Positions 1-5,059 of a DNA stretch of 7,101 bases are shown here, one piece after another. The notes beneath the pieces are model-generated. The model was not told where the DNA came from and did not search any database. It saw nothing but the letters and a program-made list of their open reading frames with translations. A program made the translations under genes and the position numbers. Position 1 is the first letter of the stretch, and each line of letters starts with the position of its first letter. This DNA comes from an uncultured Lachnospiraceae bacterium. Lineage in GTDB: Bacteria; Bacillota; Clostridia; Lachnospirales; Lachnospiraceae. The stretch is taken from assembly GCA_902797565.1 (NCBI GenBank), contig CADBTO010000045.1, positions 1 through 7,101 of the forward strand, given 5' to 3'.

Positions 1-685
1 CAGCGTAATAATCCTTTGGAGTACCATCTTCAAAATAGGTGCTCCCGGAATTTCGCACCGTGATCGACCGCTGCGTCAAGCCTTCGTCCCCGGAAACCAG
101 TGCCGACATAATGCTCGACGCCAGCGCTTTTCCCTTCGTGCTGATCTCGAGGCCGCCCTCCCCGTTCGCGTTCGGATAGAAGACATCCGCGCCCTGCGCT
201 GTTGCACTTCCGCTATTGATATGGAGCGATACGAAATAATCCGCACCCCAATCCTTTGCCTTCGTTGTCCGTGCAGTCAGCCCGACCGCAACATCCGTTT
301 CCCGTGTCAGATACACGGTCACGCCCTTGTATTTTGAAAGTTCATCCCGGCATGCAAGCGCAATTTTCAGATTGATATCCTTCTCCTTAAGCCCGCCCTG
401 CACAGTCACGCCATTCTGTGATTCCAGTGCACCGCTGTCCGTACCGCCATGCCCGGCATCCAGCACGACCACGATATTCTTCGTATCTGCGTTTGCAAAT
501 GGCAGCTTCCCTGAAAGATCCAGCGGCAGTATCATCGCTGCAAGCACCACAAGAAGCAGCACCGGCAGTGCTGCTGTCCTATGACAGGGTGGTGATGTCC
601 CCCTGCCTGATTCGCTATAATGCGCGGCGCATCTTCCGCCATGAAATGTCCTGGAACTGTCCCTTCGTTTTTTAATTTTTTCCAT
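1..685 (-). CDS. N-acetylmuramoyl-L-alanine amidase (Amidase_3), C-terminus cut by window edge
   Basis: This zinc amidase cleaves the bond between N-acetylmuramic acid and L-alanine in peptidoglycan, outside the membrane. The 228 visible codons begin with a basic stretch (MEKIKKRR), then a polar segment to about residue 37, a hydrophobic segment at about 38-56 (PVLLLVVLAAMILPL), and the Amidase_3 domain from about residue 70. Visible zinc ligands are His79 in LDAGHGG, Glu101 in GLKEKDINL and His155 in SLHIN; LTRETD (127-132) is also typical. The catalytic glutamate near the family's C-terminus lies beyond the window. The ATG at 685 has AGGGAG nine bases upstream. No better ATG lies in frame upstream. 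A possible signal-peptidase site (ANA, residues 64-66) follows the hydrophobic segment, so the protein may be either secreted or membrane-anchored. It resembles CwlD-type amidases, but without the C-terminus I do not assign a symbol. It sits 156 nt downstream of glf with its own promoter-like sequence. Confidence 0.93.
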   Translation of the reverse strand, partial: MEKIKKRRDSSRTFHGGRCAAHYSESGRGTSPPCHRTAALPVLLLVVLAAMILPLDLSGKLPFANADTKNIVVVLDAGHGGTDSGALESQNGVTVQGGLKEKDINLKIALACRDELSKYKGVTVYLTRETDVAVGLTARTTKAKDWGADYFVSLHINSGSATAQGADVFYPNANGEGGLEISTKGKALASSIMSALVSGDEGLTQRSITVRNSGSTYFEDGTPKDYYA

Positions 686-694
686 ATCCGTTCT

Positions 695-700
695 CTCCCT
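695..700 (-). promoter_or_regulatory. ribosome binding site of the amidase gene
   Basis: AGGGAG lies nine bases before the ATG at 685. It supports that start, because the reading frame stays open further upstream without another ATG. Confidence 0.6.
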
Positions 701-742
701 GTTTTTCGGAACGCAACGCGCTCCCTTATACTCCCATGTTCC

Positions 743-752
743 CCTTGCAAGG
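743..752. repeat. 10-bp perfect palindrome CCTTGCAAGG next to the TATAAT box
   Basis: CCTTGCAAGG is self-complementary and directly adjoins the -10 hexamer on its downstream side, about where transcription would start. That position would suit an operator, but a single 10-bp palindrome can occur by chance and I do not recognise it as the site of a known regulator. Confidence 0.3.
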
Positions 753-758
753 ATTATA
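753..758 (-). promoter_or_regulatory. candidate -10 box of an amidase promoter
   Basis: On the minus strand this reads TATAAT, a perfect sigma-A-type -10 hexamer. No good -35 is seen 16-18 nt upstream (the hexamers there read like TCGGTT), and there is no TG extension. Transcription would begin near 746 and give a leader of about 60 nt. Support is only partial because the -35 is weak. Confidence 0.35.
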
Positions 759-781
759 AGCGGATGATTTTATGAAACCGA

Positions 782-805
782 TTTTTCGAATCTTTTTTCG
801 AATCT
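782..805. repeat. 12-bp tandem repeat, two copies of TTTTTCGAATCT
   Basis: Two adjacent copies of TTTTTCGAATCT (782-793 and 794-805) lie in the glf-amidase gap, about 25 nt or more upstream of the candidate -10 box. On the minus strand they are A-rich (AGATTCGAAAAA). Each contains the palindrome TTCGAA. They could be an A-tract upstream element or a protein-binding site, or simply replication slippage. Confidence 0.45.
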
Positions 806-841
806 TCCGAGTCTCCCTCTTTCTCTACAGATTCGCATATC

Positions 842-1942
842 CTATTGCCCCAGTTCTTTCCCACAAAAGTCCAAGGCTTCCCCTATCACCTTGTCCATAT
901 CGTAGTACTTGTAACTGCCCAAGCGCCCGCCAAAACAGACGTTCTCCTCTTTCTCCGCCAGCTGCCGGTATTTTTCATACAAAGCCAGATTCTTCCCGTC
1001 CCCGATCGGATAATACGGCTCCATGCCCTGCTGCCATTCAGCCGAAAACTCCCTGGAGATGACGGTATGCGGTGCCTGTGTATTCTCAAAATGCTTGTGT
1101 TCGATAATTCTGGTATAAGGAACCTCCCGTTCGGTATAATTGACAACAGCATTCCCCTGGTAGTTCTCCACAGGAAGCTCTTCCGTTTCAAAGCGGACGC
1201 TGCGGTACTCCAGCGGGCCGTATTCATAACCAAAATACTCGTCAATCTGCCCTGTATAAATCAGTTTATCATATGAAACCTGATTTTTTGATGAAAGAAA
1301 GTCCTCATTCAGGCGGATTTCTGCCTGCTCCAGCATTTTTTCGCAGATTCTGGTATAGCCGCCCTCCGGAATCCCCTGATACCTGTCATTAAAATAATTG
1401 TTGTCGTAGATAAAGCGCAGCGGCAGCCGACGGATGATGCTTGCTGGCAGATCTTTGCAATCCCTGCCCCACTGCTTCTCCGTATATCCTTTGATCAGCT
1501 TTTCATAGACATCCGTCCCCACGAGGGAAAGTGCCTGCTCTTCCAGGTTTTTCGGCTCTTTGATCCCCAGCCCCTCGATCTGGGACGCAATCTTCTGCTT
1601 TGCCTCATCCGGTGTACGAATGCCCCAAAGCTTTGAGAAGGTATTCATATTGAAGGGCAGGTTATACAGTTCATCTTTGTATATCGCAATCGGCGAATTG
1701 ATGTAATGATTGAACGTACAGAACTGGTTGATATACCGCCACACCCGCTCGTCCGACGTATGGAAGATGTGCGCCCCGTATACATGGACGTTGATCCCCG
1801 CCTGTTCTTTCGTATATACATTCCCTGCAATATGATCCCGCCGGTCGATCACACAGACACGCTTCCCTGCCTTTGCCGCCTCATGGGCAAAGACACAGCC
1901 AAAGAGGCCTGCGCCGACCACCAAATAATCATAGTGACTCAT
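842..1942 (-). CDS. glf: UDP-galactopyranose mutase
   Basis: This flavoenzyme interconverts UDP-galactopyranose and UDP-galactofuranose, the donor for galactofuranose in surface glycans, and acts in the cytoplasm. The product is 366 aa, the normal bacterial length. Visible features are the N-terminal FAD dinucleotide fold (LVVGAGLFG, residues 7-15, and VCVIDRRDHIAGN, 29-41), YGAHIFHT (55-62), GYTEKQWGRD (152-161), the arginine-containing RRLPLR (171-176), YTRIIEHKHF (276-285) with the likely substrate arginine at 278, YYPIGD (310-315) and the C-terminal GGRLGSYKYYDMD (338-350). The substrate-binding tyrosines and two arginines of the family appear to be present. The start is the ATG at 1942, seven bases after AGGGG. 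The same frame stays open about 300 nt upstream into the preceding gene, but that extension reads as low-quality arginine-rich sequence with no FAD-protein homology. The gene lies 25 nt downstream of the glycosyltransferase gene and is probably cotranscribed with it. Confidence 0.97.
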   Translation of the reverse strand: MSHYDYLVVGAGLFGCVFAHEAAKAGKRVCVIDRRDHIAGNVYTKEQAGINVHVYGAHIFHTSDERVWRYINQFCTFNHYINSPIAIYKDELYNLPFNMNTFSKLWGIRTPDEAKQKIASQIEGLGIKEPKNLEEQALSLVGTDVYEKLIKGYTEKQWGRDCKDLPASIIRRLPLRFIYDNNYFNDRYQGIPEGGYTRICEKMLEQAEIRLNEDFLSSKNQVSYDKLIYTGQIDEYFGYEYGPLEYRSVRFETEELPVENYQGNAVVNYTEREVPYTRIIEHKHFENTQAPHTVISREFSAEWQQGMEPYYPIGDGKNLALYEKYRQLAEKEENVCFGGRLGSYKYYDMDKVIGEALDFCGKELGQ

Positions 1943-1949
1943 GAAACAA

Positions 1950-1954
1950 CCCCT
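1950..1954 (-). promoter_or_regulatory. ribosome binding site that fixes the glf start
   Basis: AGGGG on the minus strand stands seven bases before the ATG at 1942. It lies in the 25-nt gap after the preceding stop codon and excludes the upstream ATGs of the longer open frame. Confidence 0.7.
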
Positions 1955-1967
1955 ATCAAAACAATCT

Positions 1968-2936
1968 TTATAGAACCCTGCTTTCCTCGCCGCTGCGGAA
2001 CAGCTTCGCGCCTTCTTTGCAGAGCCACCGCGCATCCGGATAACGCCATAAGCGCAGCGCCATCTTGGAAAACGCGCACGCGCCGCTGCGCTTTTCTTTC
2101 TCTGTCGGCATCCTGCCGCTGCCCGCCGCATGCCAGCACACATGTTCCGGCAGCATCCGCGCCGCATCAATATGAAGCACATAGGACACCAGGAAAAGCT
2201 GGTCTTCGTGGCAGAAAATTTTCTCATCAAAATACACACGGTGTTTTTTTATGATGTCCAGCCGGAAGATCTTGTTCCACAGAAAGCCCTGGTATCCTGT
2301 CAGGTAAAACAGCTTGCAGAGCAGATCCTCCCGTTCGATCGTGCGCACGCCGCTCTCTGCCGTTTCATACTGCAGCTGCCCGGACGCGGCCAGCGCCGTC
2401 CGGCTGTCCCGCGTCCCGGAAGCTGCTCCTGCATCTTCCGGGGCCTGCGTTTCCGGAGAAACCGCCTCATATCCGCAGATCCCCAGCTGCACCGGAATCC
2501 GAAGAAAGCCCTTGCAATACGGATCCGCACCGGAATGCGTGATGCTTTTCACAAGTGTTTCCAGGTAATCTTCCCGGTAGGTATCCCCGCACTGCGGAAA
2601 TACCACATACTTTCCTCTTGCCTTCCGGATGCCGATATTCCGCGCTTCCGAAGGATTCTTCGCGCCGCTGCCCGCGTCCATAACCAGCCTTCCACGGAAC
2701 GCCTCTGAATCCTTCCCGGCAAAGAACATAGACGCCGGCCCGTCCATCCCCCAGAATACCGGGATGATTTCAAAATTCCGGAACGTCTGGCGCATCAGCG
2801 CATGCATCGTGTCCCTGCAGCTTTGCATCTGCCGCTGCGAAACCACCAGCACCACGGACACCACGATCTTCGCAGGCTGGCCGCGCCGGCCTTTGGCTAT
2901 ATCCTGCCCATTCCCAGCCCGCTGCTGCTCAGACAT
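1968..2936 (-). CDS. family 2 glycosyltransferase (GT-A fold) with atypical motifs
   Basis: The 322-aa product is probably a cytoplasmic sugar transferase for a surface glycan; donor and acceptor are unknown. The N-terminal part follows the GT2 pattern: strand IVVSVVLVVS (24-33), then TMHALMRQTFRNFEIIPV (43-60) in place of the usual SLLxQTYxNFEIIxV, then SEARNIGIRKARGKYVVFPQCGD (96-118) where family members normally read ARNxGIxxAxGxYIxFLDSDD. The C-terminal part has LWNKIFRLDIIKKH (219-232) and HEDQLFLVSYVL (243-254), matching the family's WNKLF and EDxxF elements. Two departures stand out: the first acidic pair (VDDGS) reads VFWGMDG, and the DxD is reduced to CGD. Residues about 160-197 form a low-complexity A/E/S/T-rich insertion. 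There is no membrane segment. The ATG overlaps the leuA stop by 8 nt and has only a modest AAGG upstream, which suggests translational coupling. Proximity to glf suggests, without proving, a role in a galactofuranose-containing glycan. Confidence 0.85.
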   Translation of the reverse strand: MSEQQRAGNGQDIAKGRRGQPAKIVVSVVLVVSQRQMQSCRDTMHALMRQTFRNFEIIPVFWGMDGPASMFFAGKDSEAFRGRLVMDAGSGAKNPSEARNIGIRKARGKYVVFPQCGDTYREDYLETLVKSITHSGADPYCKGFLRIPVQLGICGYEAVSPETQAPEDAGAASGTRDSRTALAASGQLQYETAESGVRTIEREDLLCKLFYLTGYQGFLWNKIFRLDIIKKHRVYFDEKIFCHEDQLFLVSYVLHIDAARMLPEHVCWHAAGSGRMPTEKEKRSGACAFSKMALRLWRYPDARWLCKEGAKLFRSGEESRVL

Positions 2937-4611
2937 AGTCCCTTGCCTTTTTCGCCAGCCGGTTCAGCGCAGAGAACATCCCGCGGATCGACGCGCGCGT
3001 AATATTCGAAGAAAGACCCACGCCAAAGGTACGGTTCCCGTTCCGGGCATCTTCCATTTCGATATAAGCCGCCGCCTTCGCATGCGCGCCTTTGCCCAGC
3101 GAATGCTCGCTGTAGTCTTCCACCGTGAAGTCCACCTGCGGCACGCACTGGCGGATCGCCGTCTTCACCGCGTCAATCGGCCCATTGCCTTCCGCCTCAG
3201 AGTGGAACGTTTCTCCATTGTATTTGAAGTCCACAGCCACCTGGGTATCATCATCCTGCGTATTATCATCAATATCCACAAAGATCAGTTCAAACGGCTC
3301 CTTGAGGCCGATATACTCTTTCTTGAACGCGGACATGATCTTCTCCGGTTTGACCTCGCCGCCCTCCTGCTCGGAGATGTACTGAACAACATCCGCGAAC
3401 TCACGCTGCATCTTCTTCGGCAGGCGGTAGCCATACACCGTATCCATCACAAACGCAACGCCGCCTTTCCCGGACTGGCTGTTGATCCGGACCACCGGCT
3501 CATACTTCCTGCCAATATCCGAAGGGTCAATCGGCAGATACGGCACCTGCCAGATCTCGCTGCCGCGCTCCTTCATCGCCGCCACGCCCTTGTTGATCGC
3601 ATCCTGATGCGACCCGGAAAACGCGGTAAACACCAGCTGTCCCGCATAAGGATGGCGCATATCGATCGACATCTTGCAGCAGCGTTCATACACTTCGATG
3701 ATCTCATTGATATTTTCAATATCCAGCTGCGGATCGATCCCCTGGGAGAACATATTGTATGCCACCGTCAGGATGTCCACGTTTCCTGTCCGCTCGCCAT
3801 TCCCCAGCAGCGTCCCTTCCACGCGGTCCGCCCCCGCAAGCAGCGCCAGCTCCGTGCAGGCCACGCCGCAGCCCCGGTCATTATGGGGATGGACGCTGAT
3901 GACCAGCTTCTCCCGGTCCTTCAGATGCTTGCAGCAATACTCGATCTGATCCGCATAGACATTGGGCGTATTCATTTCCACCGTATTCGGCAGGTTGAAG
4001 ATAACCGGCTCCGGTGTCGCCGCGCCCCACTCATCATAGACCGCATTGCAGATCTCCACGGAAAAATCCACCTCTGTCCCGGAAAAGCTCTCCGGCGAAT
4101 ATTCCAGCTGCAGCTTTCCATCGTATTTGTGCAGGCCTTCTTTGACCCAGCGCGTTCCCTGGCGGGCAATCTCGATGATCTCTTCCCGGTCTTTATGGAA
4201 CACAACATCCCGCTGCAGCGTGGACGTGGAATTGTAAATATGGAAGACCACGTTCGGAATCCCCTGGATTGCCTCGTATGTCCGGTCTATGAGTTCCTTC
4301 CGGCACTGGGACAGCACCTGGACCTTGACATCTGAAGGGATCTTGTTTTCCTCCACCAGCTTCCGCAGGAAATCAAACTCAATCTGGGAAGCCGCCGGGA
4401 AACCGATTTCGATCTCCTTAAAGCCCAGCTTCACGATCAGGTCAAACATCTCCATTTTTTCTTCCACGCTCATCGGCTCGATCAGCGCCTGGTTCCCGTC
4501 CCGCAAATCCACACTGCACCAGACGGGAGCATGCTGAATCTCCTTATCCGGCCATGTCCGCTCCGGAAAAGAAACAACCGGATTCGCCCTGTACTTCTTC
4601 ACGTTCAACAT
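2929..4611 (-). CDS. leuA: 2-isopropylmalate synthase (long form)
   Basis: The enzyme condenses acetyl-CoA with 2-oxoisovalerate to 2-isopropylmalate, the first committed step of leucine synthesis, in the cytoplasm. The 560-aa product fits the longer LeuA form also known from actinobacteria and yeast. The TIM-barrel catalytic domain covers about residues 25-330, with DLRDGNQ (35-41; Asp38 metal ligand), EIEIGFPAAS (66-75), FHIYNSTS (123-130), the metal-binding HPHNDRG (241-247) and GTLLGNGERTGN (266-277). A linker with FSGSHQDAI (331-339) and NSQSGKGG (377-384) follows. The C-terminal LeuA dimerisation/allosteric domain (about 430-560) contains VDFKYNG and GKGAHAKAAAYIE and normally binds leucine for feedback inhibition. 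The start at 4611 follows AAAGGA by seven bases. The gap to the upstream HPr gene is only 60 nt, with no room for a T-box leader, so separate leucine-responsive attenuation is unlikely here. The stop overlaps the start of the glycosyltransferase gene. Confidence 0.97.
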   Translation of the reverse strand: MLNVKKYRANPVVSFPERTWPDKEIQHAPVWCSVDLRDGNQALIEPMSVEEKMEMFDLIVKLGFKEIEIGFPAASQIEFDFLRKLVEENKIPSDVKVQVLSQCRKELIDRTYEAIQGIPNVVFHIYNSTSTLQRDVVFHKDREEIIEIARQGTRWVKEGLHKYDGKLQLEYSPESFSGTEVDFSVEICNAVYDEWGAATPEPVIFNLPNTVEMNTPNVYADQIEYCCKHLKDREKLVISVHPHNDRGCGVACTELALLAGADRVEGTLLGNGERTGNVDILTVAYNMFSQGIDPQLDIENINEIIEVYERCCKMSIDMRHPYAGQLVFTAFSGSHQDAINKGVAAMKERGSEIWQVPYLPIDPSDIGRKYEPVVRINSQSGKGGVAFVMDTVYGYRLPKKMQREFADVVQYISEQEGGEVKPEKIMSAFKKEYIGLKEPFELIFVDIDDNTQDDDTQVAVDFKYNGETFHSEAEGNGPIDAVKTAIRQCVPQVDFTVEDYSEHSLGKGAHAKAAAYIEMEDARNGNRTFGVGLSSNITRASIRGMFSALNRLAKKARDYV

Positions 4612-4618
4612 TTCTATT

Positions 4619-4624
4619 TCCTTT
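4619..4624 (-). promoter_or_regulatory. ribosome binding site of leuA
   Basis: AAAGGA lies seven bases before the leuA ATG at 4611. It is the only clear signal in the 60-nt gap 4612-4671, which otherwise holds a tandem ATCAAGC pair (4639-4652) and no terminator-like hairpin. Confidence 0.6.
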
Positions 4625-4671
4625 CATATCACATCATAATCAAGCATCAAGCTGCCAAATCAGGCGATTTT

Positions 4672-4953
4672 CTAAAGCATCACATCCCCCAGACCGTCCA
4701 TGATGAGTGTGATGATGCTGCTCATCGCCTCCACTTCATCATCCCCCTCACACACCACGGTGATCTCATCGCCTGCGCGGATGCATGCACCCAAAATGCT
4801 TAAAATGCTCTTGCAGTTCGCCTCGCCCTTCTTCTCAGGACCATACAGAAAGCCCACCTTCGAAGAAAACTTCATTGCCTCCTGGCAAAGAAGCCCTGCC
4901 GGACGCAGATGCAGTCCGGTGGGATTGATCACGGTAATACTCTGCCTTTGCAT
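4672..4953 (-). CDS. HPr-family phosphocarrier protein
   Basis: HPr passes phosphate from enzyme I to the sugar-specific EIIA proteins of the phosphotransferase system. In Firmicutes its regulatory-serine-phosphorylated form is the corepressor of CcpA. The 93-aa product covers the whole fold. The active-site histidine is His15 in PTGLHLRPAG (11-20). The equivalent of Ser46 appears to be Ser49 in NCKSILSILG (46-55), shifted by about three extra residues in the loop GPEKKGEA (38-45). GDEITVVCEG (61-70) and the acidic C-terminal helix region also match. With both phosphorylation residues present it could be the main HPr (ptsH) or a paralogue such as Crh; since Crh lacks the catalytic histidine, HPr is favoured. 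There are three cysteines (23, 47, 57), more than in Bacillus HPr. No enzyme I gene adjoins it in the window. The start at 4953 is preceded at eight bases by GAGGGG. Confidence 0.93.
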   Translation of the reverse strand: MQRQSITVINPTGLHLRPAGLLCQEAMKFSSKVGFLYGPEKKGEANCKSILSILGACIRAGDEITVVCEGDDEVEAMSSIITLIMDGLGDVML

Positions 4954-5059
4954 AGACCTTGCCCCTCACCCAAACATATATTTCCATTCCCATCCCCTTT
5001 ATTGAACGACTTCCAGCGCATGGAGCACGTATCGCGTCTGCGTTTCCTGAATTGCTTTT
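4954..5059. other. gap between cdaR and the HPr gene
   Basis: The 106 nt hold the HPr ribosome binding site (GAGGGG, 4962-4967). On the minus strand there is an AT-rich AATATATG patch just upstream that could serve as a weak -10, but no matching -35 is convincing. No terminator hairpin is visible. A 26-codon frame runs through most of the gap from an ATG inside the end of cdaR (its stop is at 4999); I do not regard it as a gene. Confidence 0.4.

Larger units (their letters stand above)
686..841. other. intergenic region between glf and the amidase gene
   Basis: These 156 nt separate two co-oriented genes. They hold the amidase ribosome binding site, a TATAAT box, a 10-bp palindrome and a 12-bp tandem repeat, each listed separately. 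No stable hairpin followed by a T-run is visible on the minus strand after the glf stop. Read-through from glf into the amidase gene is therefore possible. Confidence 0.6.

Noticed and set aside
759..841. Possible intrinsic terminator after glf
   Set aside because: A-rich repeats with the palindrome TTCGAA occur, but only 3-4 bp stems can be formed and no T-run follows on the minus strand.
1943..2239. N-terminal extension of glf to an upstream ATG at 2239
   Set aside because: The extension overlaps most of the glycosyltransferase C-terminus, is arginine/cysteine-rich and unlike any mutase. The ATG at 1942 has a well-placed ribosome binding site and gives the normal family length.
2629..4335. 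A 568-codon open frame on the plus strand lying antisense mostly to leuA
   Set aside because: It runs opposite a clear, full-length leuA, crosses the leuA-glycosyltransferase junction, and reads as histidine/arginine/leucine-rich sequence without recognisable domains. Codon bias of leuA explains the absence of stops.
4612..4671. Possible T-box or leucine leader upstream of leuA
   Set aside because: Only 60 nt separate HPr and leuA. There is no specifier stem, no T-box motif, no leucine-rich leader peptide and no terminator hairpin.
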